From Microlunatus speluncae (GTDB lineage Bacteria; Actinomycetota; Actinomycetes; Propionibacteriales; Propionibacteriaceae), in assembly GCF_009299835.1 (NCBI RefSeq), contig NZ_VKCZ01000014.1, positions 806,001 through 870,000 of the forward strand: a stretch of 64,000 bases of DNA, written 5' to 3'. Every line of letters starts with the position of its first letter. The first letter of the stretch is position 1. The position numbers and the translations under genes were made by a program. Positions 46,123 to 54,752 of this stretch are shown piece after piece. The notes under the pieces were generated by a model. That model was not told where the DNA came from. It made no database searches and was given only the letters and a program-made list of their open reading frames with translations.

Positions 46123-46128
46123 ACGCTA
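46123..46128 (-). promoter_or_regulatory. -10 box of the 46115 methyltransferase gene
   Basis: TAGCGT, 7 nt before the ATG. Its TAG is also the stop codon of the methyltransferase pseudogene upstream. Confidence 0.5.
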
Positions 46129-46653
46129 TACCCGGGAAGCGACGACTCTGCTGAAGCCGAGCAACCGTCCTTGATCGGCCCGCAGCATCTCGGCGTCCGG
46201 TTCGAAGCCCTTGCCGACCAGGTCGCAGGCCTCCAACCAGGTCAGCCAATCCCGCCAACCCTCGTCGATCATCCCGATCCGGCCGCCCGGAGCGAGGAAC
46301 CTCAAGCAGTACGGCAGATGCCGGACATCGGTGCCGAAGTAGGCGTAAGCGTCGATGCTGATAATCAGGTCGAAGAATCCGTCCGCAACGGCAGGCTCCG
46401 TGCATCACTGTCCAACGGATGCACCCGGCCGGCCAGGCCGGCCTCCTGGATTCGTTGCCAGTTGTCCGTGGCCGAGGTCCAGCACCCGCAGCCCAGACTT
46501 GATCGACATCACGTTCGTCAACACCTCGGCCAACCAGAGCGGATGCGGACCCATCAGGTTCGCCACGATCCAGTGCGGGTCGTAGCGCGCGGTGCGCGGA
46601 TAGCGATCATTGCGCAACGCGGTGGTGAGGTCGTCGGCGATCACCCCCGGCAC
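46126..46653 (-). pseudogene. broken SAM-dependent methyltransferase
   Basis: The frame from GTG 46653 gives a methyltransferase start (YDPHWIVANLMGPHPLWLAEVLTN, GLRVLDLG), but motif I then breaks off. Another frame continues TDNWQRIQEAGLAGRVHPLD, and after about 46390 the third frame gives FFDLIISIDAYAYFGTD, LRFLAPGGRIGMID and DQGRLLGFSRVVASR before TAG at 46126. The reading needs an internal deletion of some 25 codons after LDLG and one lost base in the TTGCGGACGG region (TTCGCGGACGG expected). The intact parent would be a cyclopropane-synthase-like methyltransferase of about 200-250 aa. A sequencing error could explain the single-base shift but not the deletion. Confidence 0.78.
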
Positions 46654-46831
46654 CCTGCCAGGTTCCTGTGGCCATCGCGATTGATTTGTGCGCCCGGTCA
46701 GTCGCGGACGGCCACGACCAGGTCGGCCCCGCGACTGGAGGCGACCAGCACCCCGGGGTAGTCGAACTCGGATCGTCTCACGGGAGTAGAACGTTGATCG
46801 GATCCCTGGTGCACGGTCGCTCAGCAGCCCG

Positions 46832-46837
46832 TAGCGT
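46832..46837 (+). promoter_or_regulatory. -10 box of the phosphotransferase gene (leaderless)
   Basis: TAGCGT, 8 nt before the GTG at 46846. The rest of the 192-bp gap 46654-46845 contains only a 27-codon open frame on the minus strand, without support as a gene. Confidence 0.45.
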
Positions 46838-46845
46838 GATCATCC

Positions 46846-47676
46846 GTGACGGATGCGAACGAGATCCTTGCCGCTGTCGTAGCCGCGGCCGCGCCGGGGG
46901 CCCGGATCGCGAGCGTGGCACCGTATCGGTGCGCACCACTCCCGTTCCCGGCGAAGCTGACCCTCGACACCGACGACGGACCGGTTGACTGGGTGGTGAA
47001 GGTCGTCGCCGACCCGGTTCCGCTGCAGCTCGAATCGGCCACGTTGCGGGCCCTGGCCGAGCTCGGCGCGATGGGCTTCGCGATTCCGCGCGTGCTGGCC
47101 GGGCCGATCCCGACCACCGCCGCGGCCGGTTCGTTACACGCTCTTGTGCTGAGCGTCGCACCGGGGCGCGTGCTGCCGTGGATCGGAGTGGCCGAGGTCG
47201 CCTCGGCTGACCGGACCTGCCGACTGCTGTTCGACGCCATCGACCGGCTGCACCGGTTGACCCCTCGGGTCGCCGCCCATCCCTTCGCCGCCGATCTGCC
47301 GGAGCGGACCCTCGACGACGAGCTGGCGGCTGCGGCCCGGCGGGTGAGCCCGTGGACCGGGACCCGGGTGATGAGCGAGGCCCTGGCGGTGCTGCACGAA
47401 GTGGTGCCGCGGCATCGCCGGCCCCTCGTCTTCTCCAACGGCGACTACAACCCGCTCAACGTCCTGGCCGACGAGACGGGTCTGATCTCCTGGGTCGACT
47501 TCGAGCTCGCCTGCTTCGAGGATCCCCTGATCGGGCTGCCCAAGTTTCAGTTCTGGGCCGATGACGGCGGCTGGAGTCTCGGATCGAAGGACTCCCCCGT
47601 CGACAGTCCGCCGACGAGGATGATCACCCAGATCGAGCGGGCCACCCGACTGCTCCGGCGGGATGATCACCGATGA
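46846..47676 (+). CDS. aminoglycoside-phosphotransferase-like kinase
   Basis: 276 aa of the APH/choline kinase fold. Catalytic loop FSNGDYNPLN near residue 198 (Asp of the usual HGDxxxxN; His replaced by Asn) and metal-binding Asp in SWVDFELACFEDPL. Small-molecule phosphotransferase in the cytoplasm; the substrate is unknown and antibiotic resistance should not be assumed. The stop overlaps the acetyltransferase start by 4 bp (ATGA). Confidence 0.8.
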   Translation: MTDANEILAAVVAAAAPGARIASVAPYRCAPLPFPAKLTLDTDDGPVDWVVKVVADPVPLQLESATLRALAELGAMGFAIPRVLAGPIPTTAAAGSLHALVLSVAPGRVLPWIGVAEVASADRTCRLLFDAIDRLHRLTPRVAAHPFAADLPERTLDDELAAAARRVSPWTGTRVMSEALAVLHEVVPRHRRPLVFSNGDYNPLNVLADETGLISWVDFELACFEDPLIGLPKFQFWADDGGWSLGSKDSPVDSPPTRMITQIERATRLLRRDDHR

Positions 47677-48188
47677 ACCGGCCGGGACCGGTCGTCCGCG
47701 CCGCCGAGCTCGAAGACGTACCGGCGGTGCGGCGGTTCGGTGAAACCCAGGTGTTCGCGCATTACGCGGCCTTGATCGACAGCGACACAGCGACCGCCCA
47801 GGTCGACAGCTGGTGGAACGAGGCGTACCTCAACGCCGCCGTGGCAGCGAACACGCTGGTCGTCGCCGCGGACGAAGGTCGGGTCATCGGCGTCGGGCAA
47901 TCCGGGCTCGCCGGGGCCGACCACGTGATCTACAAGCTGTACGTGCACGCGGACCATCGTGGTCACGGTCTGGGGCCGCGGCTGATCGACGCGCTGATCC
48001 AGCAGCTGCCCGCCGACGTGATTCGCTTGTACGTCGAGCAATTCGTCGCCAACGAACGTGCCGGTGCGTTCTATCAGCGCGAGGGATTCACTGTGCAGCG
48101 GATCGAACCCAGCTCGTCCGGTGATCCGGCACTGGCGCAGGTCTGGCGGGTCCGCAGGCTGAAGGACGGCCGGACCGCTGGCTGCTGA
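47673..48188 (+). CDS. GNAT-family N-acetyltransferase
   Basis: 171 aa. The acetyl-CoA site is KLYVHADHRGHGLGPRLIDAL (motif A R/Q-x-x-G-x-G/A variant RGHGLG), with NERAGAFYQREGF as the family's end motif. It transfers an acetyl group to an amine; the substrate is unknown. Translationally coupled to the kinase-like gene by an ATGA overlap, so the pair may act in one pathway. Faces the DUF222 gene with a 47-bp gap. Confidence 0.85.
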   Translation: MNRPGPVVRAAELEDVPAVRRFGETQVFAHYAALIDSDTATAQVDSWWNEAYLNAAVAANTLVVAADEGRVIGVGQSGLAGADHVIYKLYVHADHRGHGLGPRLIDALIQQLPADVIRLYVEQFVANERAGAFYQREGFTVQRIEPSSSGDPALAQVWRVRRLKDGRTAGC

Positions 48189-48235
48189 ACTGATCAGAGG
48201 CCAGACGGGCTTTGCCCTTCGACTGGCTCAGGTGC

Positions 48236-49744
48236 TTAGTCGGCCAGGGCCTGGTTGGGGGCGGCTGCTTGCCAGATGGTGTGGGCGAACGGGCCGGGAC
48301 CAAGATCATGGGTGCCGGAATGGTTGGTCAGGTAGACGTCCCCGTGGGGTGCCCGGAACAGGATCACGCCGGGGTCGGGTTGTCGACGCTGCCACCCACC
48401 ATGAGTCACGGCCCGATGCTCGGTTCGGGTGTCGGGGGCCAGGTTGTCGATCCGGGTCTGGCCCGGCGGCCCACCACGATGCGGGGGAACGAACGGCTGC
48501 ACATGATCAAGATCGAACCCGCCGGTGGCGGTGGACCAGGGGAAACTGCTGCCGGGTTGCCGCAACCGCAGGTAACGGCGGTGCCGGTCGGGAATCTCGT
48601 AGGAATCGACCGGCGGCGGAGTGTCGTTGAGATCGATCACTGGCCGCACCCGGACCCGGGTATGGCCGAGCCAGTCCTGCACGACGCCCATCGTGGTCGG
48701 CTTGATCCCCGGCACCCGACAAACCCCGTGACCCTTCTCCAACGACTCCGCCGCAACATGCACCACCAGGTGGGCGATCGGCAACAGCTTCGTCAGATCC
48801 AACCGTTCAAGCATCCGCCGGACGGCGGTCTGGAAGATCACCGACTCGACATCGACCGCGGACGGTCGGTCGCGGAGAGCGGGATGGACCTCGGATTCCT
48901 CGACCGGACCGCCCGTCTCGGCCACGATCTCCGCCACTGCCGACGCCAACTCTTCATCGAACAGTTCCGGCTGCCGGTGCCGGGCGCGGAGTTCGGCCGC
49001 TCGGAGATCATCACCCAGCAGGGCCAACGCTTCGGCGCGGCGTTCGTCGGCGCTGCCGGTCTCCACCGGGAGGTAGCCGGCGAGTTCCTCGACCGTGGCG
49101 TAGAGCCGGTTGGTCTTCACCGCCTCGATCCGGCCGTGGATGCTGCGCATCCCGTCCTCATCGACCCGGCCCAACCAGACCCCGCGTTCCTTCTTCCGCC
49201 GCCCGATCAGTTTCTCGTAGTGTTCGGGATCGACCGTGCGGACCGCCGCCAACACCCGGTTCTCCAACTTGGTGAAGGGCACCACCCCGGCGAACCGGGC
49301 CACCTCGGCATCAACCAGCCGCGCCTGGTCGAAGAGCAGGCCGCGGGTCAGGCGGGCGATCTTGCCGCCCTGCCAACCCAACAACTCCCCCCGCAGGACT
49401 TTCCCCCACAAGAGCGGGAACCGGTGCCGCAGATCCAACGCGTCACCGATGAAGAACAACCCCGCCCCGGTGCTCTTACCGATCTTCACACAGAAATCGA
49501 CCATCGCCAGATCGTTCACCTCCGGCGTCCCGTCCCCACCCGGACGAACCCCACGCGCCGCCCCCGGCAACCCCAGTTGGTCGGGATGGATCGAGTCGGC
49601 CGGGAACCGGTCCGCCCACTCCGCCGCCAACACCAACAGTTGGTTCTGCGCCATGACCTGGGCCCGTTGCGCGGCGGCGGCCGCGTCAAGGATCCCGCGG
49701 GCATCCAACCCCGCAGCACACCCCTCCAACGATCCCTCGAACAT
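48236..49744 (-). CDS. DUF222/13E12-type HNH endonuclease
   Basis: 502 aa. A DUF222 region (about 30-350) precedes an HNH domain (FDLDHVQPFVPP, then TRIDNLAPDTRTEHRAVTHGGW). The 13E12 repeat family is abundant in actinobacteria, partly mobile, and DNA-damage-inducible in mycobacteria. The ATG at 49744 is embedded in a perfect LexA consensus (49737-49752), and TAGAAT lies 7 nt upstream, so the mRNA should be leaderless and SOS-controlled. The reading frame opens 10 codons earlier, but those lie upstream of the expected transcription start. Confidence 0.88.
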   Translation of the reverse strand: MFEGSLEGCAAGLDARGILDAAAAAQRAQVMAQNQLLVLAAEWADRFPADSIHPDQLGLPGAARGVRPGGDGTPEVNDLAMVDFCVKIGKSTGAGLFFIGDALDLRHRFPLLWGKVLRGELLGWQGGKIARLTRGLLFDQARLVDAEVARFAGVVPFTKLENRVLAAVRTVDPEHYEKLIGRRKKERGVWLGRVDEDGMRSIHGRIEAVKTNRLYATVEELAGYLPVETGSADERRAEALALLGDDLRAAELRARHRQPELFDEELASAVAEIVAETGGPVEESEVHPALRDRPSAVDVESVIFQTAVRRMLERLDLTKLLPIAHLVVHVAAESLEKGHGVCRVPGIKPTTMGVVQDWLGHTRVRVRPVIDLNDTPPPVDSYEIPDRHRRYLRLRQPGSSFPWSTATGGFDLDHVQPFVPPHRGGPPGQTRIDNLAPDTRTEHRAVTHGGWQRRQPDPGVILFRAPHGDVYLTNHSGTHDLGPGPFAHTIWQAAAPNQALAD

Positions 49745-49752
49745 GTGTTCGA
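49737..49752. promoter_or_regulatory. LexA (SOS) box over the start codon
   Basis: TCGAACATGTGTTCGA, a perfect match to the actinobacterial LexA site TCGAACNNNNGTTCGA. It overlaps the start codon (49742-49744) and abuts the -10 TAGAAT at 49752-49757. Confidence 0.82.
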
Positions 49753-49757
49753 TTCTA
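49752..49757 (-). promoter_or_regulatory. -10 box of the DUF222-HNH gene (leaderless)
   Basis: TAGAAT on the minus strand, 7 nt before ATG 49744; it shares one base with the LexA box. Confidence 0.6.
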
Positions 49758-49826
49758 TCCCACCACGCCCACAATCACAGCAAAACAAGGAAAAAGCAGG
49801 GTGATGTCCCCGTCGCCAAGGCCGGG

Positions 49827-50375
49827 TCAGGTGAGGAACTCGATCAAGGTCCGGATCGTCGACTCGGTCGGGTCGGAGGCATTCAGGCGCAGGTCGGGTG
49901 GACGTGACGCTTCGGAGAGTCCCTGTCGGAAAGTGGCCGCGAGATGATCTTCGCGGTCGGCGACGCGGGTGCCCCAGCGGCGGTCGCGGTCGGCCAGGCG
50001 ACGGCGTTGTTCGACCGGATCGAGGTCCAGCAGGAAGAGTCGATCGCACAGCGGATGCGGCCGCATCCCGTCCAAGACCATGATCGGCGCCGTCGCGATC
50101 GGCAGGCCACCGTGCGGCGAGCGCCAGCGCATCGAGTCGAAGTCGCAGGCCGGCGTGCTCCGACGTTCCCCGACCTCGGTCAGGGCCTTGTCGACGGTTG
50201 CCCAGTCGTAGCCGAAGGGACGGGCCAGGAATTCTGCCATCGACGTCCCGGCGGCGCGCGGCACGAAGAAGTAGTCCACCGGGACCCGCGCGAACAGATC
50301 GGGGCGCTCCTCCTCGAGCCGCTTGGCCAGCGTCGACTTCCCCGAGCCGGCCGGACCCATCAGACAGACGATCAC
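49827..50375 (-). CDS. P-loop kinase-like ATPase
   Basis: 182 aa. Walker A GPAGSGKST at residues 7-15, followed by LAKRLEEERPDLF, and an Asp pair in VDYFF; near the middle APIMVLDGM (Walker B-like) and a lid-like RRRLADRDRRWG. This resembles uridine-kinase or adenylylsulfate-kinase-type small-molecule kinases. Substrate not identifiable. GTG start at 50375; an internal ATG (MGPAGSG) is an alternative. Lies 31 nt after the protein-kinase-like gene and may be co-transcribed. Confidence 0.75.
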   Translation of the reverse strand: MIVCLMGPAGSGKSTLAKRLEEERPDLFARVPVDYFFVPRAAGTSMAEFLARPFGYDWATVDKALTEVGERRSTPACDFDSMRWRSPHGGLPIATAPIMVLDGMRPHPLCDRLFLLDLDPVEQRRRLADRDRRWGTRVADREDHLAATFRQGLSEASRPPDLRLNASDPTESTIRTLIEFLT

Positions 50376-50406
50376 GGATGGTAGCCAAGCAGATGGGAGC
50401 CGTGGC

Positions 50407-51480
50407 TCAGTCGACCGGGACCTCCGCCGCCCGCAGCAGTTCGCCCAGCCGGGCGTCGCCGAAGCGAGTGTTCTTCCGCCGATTCTTCTGCAATGTGATG
50501 AAGAAGTCGATCATGAACTCGATGATCGCGCGATACCTGATGACCGACTCGATCACCGCCGGATGAGCGACCCCGGCGAGCCGCTCGGCGCCGCGCACCA
50601 ATCCCAGCTCGATCGCAAGATTGTCGTCACCGGCGGCACCCACCAGAGCCCGTGCCTGTTGCTGTTCAGCGGTCGGCAGCGATCGATACCAGCGCATCAG
50701 TTGCGGCCCGAATCCGTACAGGATCTCGCCCAGGTCGAACAGCCGGTGCCGGTCGAGGAACTCGCGCTCGCGCGCGGTCAACGAGAATCTCCCGTCCAGC
50801 GCCAGCCCGAAGTCGGTCAGGTAGACGCGATCGCCGTCCGTCATGATGTTGCCGAGGTGCGCATCGAAGTGCACGATTCCCTGGTCCCGCAGGAATGCCG
50901 TCGTGTCGCACAGCTGCCCGATCAGCCGCGGGGTGTCCTCCGGATGCTCCAGCAGCCAGTCCGCCAGTGGATGAGCCAGGTGTTCGAGGAAGATCATCGC
51001 CTCGTGCGTCCCGCCGGCGCGCTCGGTCAGGAACCGCTCGATGCCCCGGCTGGAGTTCCAGTACCGGACGTACCGTTCAAGATCAGCCGGTCCCGTCGAC
51101 GCCCGTCCGGCACGCCGAACCACCCGCACGTGATAGGCGAGCGGAAAGGTGGCGACGGCGTCGGCGAGGACCTGATTCGACAGCTTGAGATAGGTGATGA
51201 TCTCCCGCCACGCCCCGAACCCCGCTGACCCGATCCCGTATTGGTAGCAGGTCGGCAGCCGGTAGTGGTTCCGGGTGGAGTAGGGCCGCGCCAACTCCAA
51301 CTCGGTCAACGGAATGATCTTGACGAAGACGGGCTCACCGGCCACCTCGACCGTCCGGACGCTGCCCCAGCCCGGCGTGCCGGCTGGATTCCCCACCAGC
51401 ACCCGCAGGGCATCGTCGTCGTGGTGGGCGAGCTCGGTGCTGATCTTCGCGTAGCGTGCCCGCCGGAGCGCCGAATCCAT
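50407..51480 (-). CDS. protein-kinase-like phosphotransferase
   Basis: 357 aa with an eukaryotic-type kinase core. Lys in PVFVKIIPL (about residue 54), catalytic loop IVHFDAHLGNIM (about 200), DFG in LTDFGLALD (about 219). The glycine loop is not canonical (GWGSVRTVE). No membrane helix or PASTA sensor, so it is unlike PknB; it could phosphorylate a protein or a small molecule. The ATG at 51480 has TAACGT 6 nt upstream, within the 3' end of the RNA methyltransferase gene. Downstream is a P-loop kinase gene. Confidence 0.75.
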   Translation of the reverse strand: MDSALRRARYAKISTELAHHDDDALRVLVGNPAGTPGWGSVRTVEVAGEPVFVKIIPLTELELARPYSTRNHYRLPTCYQYGIGSAGFGAWREIITYLKLSNQVLADAVATFPLAYHVRVVRRAGRASTGPADLERYVRYWNSSRGIERFLTERAGGTHEAMIFLEHLAHPLADWLLEHPEDTPRLIGQLCDTTAFLRDQGIVHFDAHLGNIMTDGDRVYLTDFGLALDGRFSLTAREREFLDRHRLFDLGEILYGFGPQLMRWYRSLPTAEQQQARALVGAAGDDNLAIELGLVRGAERLAGVAHPAVIESVIRYRAIIEFMIDFFITLQKNRRKNTRFGDARLGELLRAAEVPVD

Positions 51481-51486
51481 CCCCGT

Positions 51487-51492
51487 ACGTTA
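51487..51492 (-). promoter_or_regulatory. -10 box of the kinase-like gene (leaderless)
   Basis: TAACGT on the minus strand, 6 nt before ATG 51480, overlapping the end of the preceding gene. Confidence 0.4.
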
Positions 51493-52692
51493 GTCGGCCG
51501 GCGCCGGCTCCAGGATGGCGACGCACTCGACGTGGTGCGTCATCGGGAACAGGTCGAACGCCCGCAACGAGACCGGGCGGTAGCCGCGATCGCCGAAGTA
51601 GGCCAGGTCGCGGGCCAGGGCGGCCGGATCGCAGGCGACATAGGCGATCGCGCGCGGCTGTCGCCGTGCCACCGCGGCGACGACCCGACGGCCGGCTCCC
51701 ACCCGAGGCGGGTCCAGGACGACCAGGTCGACCTGATCGGGCAGACCGCCGCGAGCCTTCGGCCGCTCCAGCACCCGCTCCACCGACCCGGCGACGAACC
51801 GGGCCCGCCGGCCCACATCGGCCAGGTTGCGACGGGCCGAGGCTACGGCCGGCTTCGAGCCCTCGACCCCGGTCACCGGGCCGCAACCATGATCAACCAG
51901 TGCGGCCGCGAACAAGCCCACCCCGCAGTAAAGGTCGAAAGCGGACTCGCCGCGGCGCGGAGCCAGCCCGGTGATCACCGCTTCGGACAGCAGCCGCGGC
52001 GCGGCCGGATGTGCCTGCCAGAAGCCATCCACCCCGACCGTGAACTCGCGATCACCGGCACGCTCCAGCACGGTGCCGGCCGGATGGTGTTCGGAGGCCC
52101 AGACGGTGCCGCCGGCCGCGGCCACGCCGATGATCGAGTCCGCACCCTCCGGCACCCGCGGCGGTACGGCGATCGACGGCGCGGCGATCCGGCAGCCATC
52201 GGCCGGCAGCATGATCACCCGGTCCGACCGATGGGCCCGCAGCCCGAAGCTGTCGTCCGCCGAATCCTGATCGGGCCCGGCGTGATACCGCATCCGGCTC
52301 CGCCAGCCCAGGCCATCCGGATCCCCGCCGGCGGGCTCGACCTCACCGGTCCAGTCGAGGTCGGCCAGGCGCAGCAACTGCTCCGCCACGACGGCGCGTT
52401 TCAGCTCCCGCTGAGTGGCCGGGTCGGCGTGCTGGAAGTCGCAGCCACCGCAGCGGCCCGGGCCCGCGATCGGGCACGGCGGCTGGACCCGTCCCGGCCC
52501 CGGATCGAGGATCTGCACCGCGTCCCCGCGCCAGTAACGATCATGACTGCGATCGGTGATCTTGATCATCACCCGCTCCCCCGGCAGCGCGTGCCGGACG
52601 AAGATCACCCGGCCCTGATCACGGACCACGCAGTGGCCGCCATGTGCCACCGGCCCGACATCGGCCGGGCCGACCAACTCCTCGGCCGGCAT
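51490..52692 (-). CDS. RNA uracil-C5 methyltransferase, RlmD/TrmA family
   Basis: 400 aa. A TRAM-like OB domain (residues 1-65) is followed by an Fe-S cysteine cluster CPIAGPGRCGGCDFQHA with a fourth Cys in ADGCRIA. The SAM motif is AFDLYCGVGLFA, then VVLDPPRVG and the catalytic Cys in AYVACDPAALARDL. It methylates a uridine in rRNA or tRNA. The ATG at 52692 shares its A with the stop of the K+ importer gene (TGATG), so the two are coupled. The same pair occurs in M. tuberculosis (Rv2689c-Rv2690c). Confidence 0.9.
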   Translation of the reverse strand: MPAEELVGPADVGPVAHGGHCVVRDQGRVIFVRHALPGERVMIKITDRSHDRYWRGDAVQILDPGPGRVQPPCPIAGPGRCGGCDFQHADPATQRELKRAVVAEQLLRLADLDWTGEVEPAGGDPDGLGWRSRMRYHAGPDQDSADDSFGLRAHRSDRVIMLPADGCRIAAPSIAVPPRVPEGADSIIGVAAAGGTVWASEHHPAGTVLERAGDREFTVGVDGFWQAHPAAPRLLSEAVITGLAPRRGESAFDLYCGVGLFAAALVDHGCGPVTGVEGSKPAVASARRNLADVGRRARFVAGSVERVLERPKARGGLPDQVDLVVLDPPRVGAGRRVVAAVARRQPRAIAYVACDPAALARDLAYFGDRGYRPVSLRAFDLFPMTHHVECVAILEPAPAD

Positions 52693-54683
52693 CAGCGCCG
52701 CCGGCGGGCGCCCTGGAGATCGGACCGCGCCAGCCGGCGTTCGGCGACGTCCGCCGTGGCCAGCAGATACGGCACCGAGGTCACCATCACGCCCGGGGTG
52801 AACAGCAGCCGGCCCTTGAGCCGCAGCGCGCTCTGGTTGTGCAGGATCTGCTCCCACCAGTGACCGACCACGTACTCGGGGATGTAGACGGTGACCACGT
52901 CCCGCGGGCTCTCCGACCTGATCGTCTTCACATAGTCGAGGATCGGGTTGGTCACCTCGCGGTACGGCGAGGCGACGACCTTCAACGGGATCGGGATCCC
53001 CGCCTCGTCCCAGGCCCGCACCAGGTTGGCCGTCTCCTCGTCGTTGACGTCGACGGTGATCGCCTCCAGCGTGCTGGGCCGGGACGCCTTGGCGAAGGCC
53101 AGCGCCCGCGCGGTCGGCTTGTGCAGCTTGCTGACCAGCACGATCGCGTGCACCCGGCTGGGCAGGGTCTTCGCTTCGCCCGGCACCAGCGCCGTCTCCT
53201 CCGCCACCGCGTCGTAGTGCCGCTTGATCAACTTCATCAACACGAACAGCACGGCCATCGCGATGATCGCGATGTAGGCGCCCTGCAGGAACTTGGACAG
53301 CAGGACGATGATCAACACCGTCCCGGTCATGGTCAGGCCGATGGCATTGATCACCCGCGATCGCTGCATCCGCCGCCGTTCGCCCGGCCGGGTCTCCGTC
53401 TTCAGCGCCCGGGTCCAGTGCCGCAGCATGCCGGCCTGACTGACCGTGAACGAGACGAACACGCCGACCACGTACAACTGGATCAGGGCCGTCACGTTCG
53501 CATCGAAGGCGAGGATCAGGATGATCGCCAGCGTGGCCAGCACGATGATCCCGTTGCTGTACGCCAGCCGGTCGCCGCGGGTGTGCAGCTGCCGCGGCAG
53601 GTAGCCGTCCCGGGCCAGGATCGAGCCGAGCACGGGGAAGCCGTTGAACGCCGTATTGGCGGCCAGGAACAAAATGATCATGGTCGCCGCGACAACGAAA
53701 TAGAAGCCGATCGGGAAGCCGGAGAAGATCGCCCGGGCCAGCTGGCCGATCGCCGTCTCCTCGATGATGTCGACCCGGACCCCGTTCAGCGTGTAGAAGG
53801 AGTGAGCGGGATCGATCAGTCGCAGCCCGGTCAGGTTGGCCAGGGTGATCACCCCGAGCAACATGCTGACCGCGACCACGCCGAGCAGCAGCAGTGTGGT
53901 CGCCGCGTTCTTGCTCTTCGGCTTGCGGAAGGCGGGGACGCCGTTGGAGATCGCCTCCACCCCGGTCAACGCCGCGGAGCCGGACGAGAAGGCCCGGGCC
54001 AGCAAGACCACCATCATCAGGCCGGTGAAGGAGGTGAAGGCGGGATCCCCCACCACCTCGTACTGCGCGCTGTGCACCCGCACCGGATCATTCATGATCA
54101 AGATCCGGATCAGGCCGACCGCGACCATGCCGATGATCCCGATCATGAAGCAGTAGGTCGGGATCGCGAACAGCGTGCCCGACTCCTTCACCCCGCGCAG
54201 ATTCAGCGCCATCAGCAGCGCCACCGCCGCCGCGGCGATCCAGCCCTCGTGGCCCTCGATGAACGGCAGCGCCGACTTCGCGTTCTGCACCCCGGAGCTG
54301 ACCGACACCGCAACGGTCAGCACGTAGTCGACCAGCAGCGCGCTGGCCACGGTGGTGCCGGCGTTGCGGCCGAGGTTGACCGTGGCCACCTCGTAGTCGC
54401 CGCCGCCGGACGGATAGGCGTGCACGTTCTGCCGGTACGAGGCGACGACGACCAGCATCACCACGGCGACGGCGATCGCGATCGGCCAGGAGAACGCGAA
54501 GCCCGCCATGCCGGCCAACGACAACGTCAGCAGGATCTCGTCCGGCGCGTAGGCGACCGAGGACAAGGCGTCCGAGGCGAAGACGGGAAGGGCGATCCGC
54601 TTCGGCAGCAACGTCTCGCCGAGCTGGGTGCTCCGCAGCTTGCGCCCCACCAACAGGCGCTTGCCGAGGTCCGAAAAACTCAC
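52692..54683 (-). CDS. KimA-like potassium importer (APC superfamily)
   Basis: 663 aa, about 12 membrane helices plus a cytoplasmic universal-stress-like domain (about 450-640). Close to Bacillus KimA through the length: SSVAYAPDEIL, SYRQNVHAYPSGGGDYEV, LLVDYVLTVAVSVSSG, FSSGSAALTGVEAISN, ILHNQSALRL. KimA is an H+/K+ symporter inhibited by c-di-AMP; APC members like this are often mislabelled amino acid permeases. The neighbouring divergent ceoB/ceoC (TrkA proteins) agree with K+ transport. GTG at 54683 with TAGAGT 8 nt upstream; the open frame further on is non-homologous. Confidence 0.85.
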   Translation of the reverse strand: MSFSDLGKRLLVGRKLRSTQLGETLLPKRIALPVFASDALSSVAYAPDEILLTLSLAGMAGFAFSWPIAIAVAVVMLVVVASYRQNVHAYPSGGGDYEVATVNLGRNAGTTVASALLVDYVLTVAVSVSSGVQNAKSALPFIEGHEGWIAAAAVALLMALNLRGVKESGTLFAIPTYCFMIGIIGMVAVGLIRILIMNDPVRVHSAQYEVVGDPAFTSFTGLMMVVLLARAFSSGSAALTGVEAISNGVPAFRKPKSKNAATTLLLLGVVAVSMLLGVITLANLTGLRLIDPAHSFYTLNGVRVDIIEETAIGQLARAIFSGFPIGFYFVVAATMIILFLAANTAFNGFPVLGSILARDGYLPRQLHTRGDRLAYSNGIIVLATLAIILILAFDANVTALIQLYVVGVFVSFTVSQAGMLRHWTRALKTETRPGERRRMQRSRVINAIGLTMTGTVLIIVLLSKFLQGAYIAIIAMAVLFVLMKLIKRHYDAVAEETALVPGEAKTLPSRVHAIVLVSKLHKPTARALAFAKASRPSTLEAITVDVNDEETANLVRAWDEAGIPIPLKVVASPYREVTNPILDYVKTIRSESPRDVVTVYIPEYVVGHWWEQILHNQSALRLKGRLLFTPGVMVTSVPYLLATADVAERRLARSDLQGARRRR

Positions 54684-54691
54684 GTCCCGAC

Positions 54692-54697
54692 ACTCTA
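54692..54697 (-). promoter_or_regulatory. -10 box of the KimA-like gene (leaderless)
   Basis: TAGAGT on the minus strand, 8 nt before GTG 54683. The divergent ceoB box is at 54740-54745, so one 69-bp gap serves both directions. That is too short for a c-di-AMP riboswitch. Confidence 0.5.
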
Positions 54698-54739
54698 GAC
54701 CTACCACCGCGGGCCAGGCCGCCCAACCGGCGCGTCGTG

Positions 54740-54745
54740 TAGCGT
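54740..54745 (+). promoter_or_regulatory. -10 box of ceoB (leaderless)
   Basis: TAGCGT, 7 nt before GTG 54753, with no Shine-Dalgarno. Confidence 0.5.
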
Positions 54746-54752
54746 CTTCGCT

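Noticed and set aside
46698..46781. 27-codon minus-strand frame starting MRRSEFDYPGVLVASS
   Set aside because: Too short, no Shine-Dalgarno or -10 box; at most a remnant of a decayed gene near the methyltransferase pseudogene.
46846..47676. Antibiotic resistance gene
   Set aside because: The APH fold is shared by many metabolic kinases, the catalytic His is replaced and the context gives no resistance link.
54684..54752. Possible c-di-AMP (ydaO) riboswitch before the K+ importer
   Set aside because: The gap is only 69 bp, both genes look leaderless and no riboswitch core is visible.
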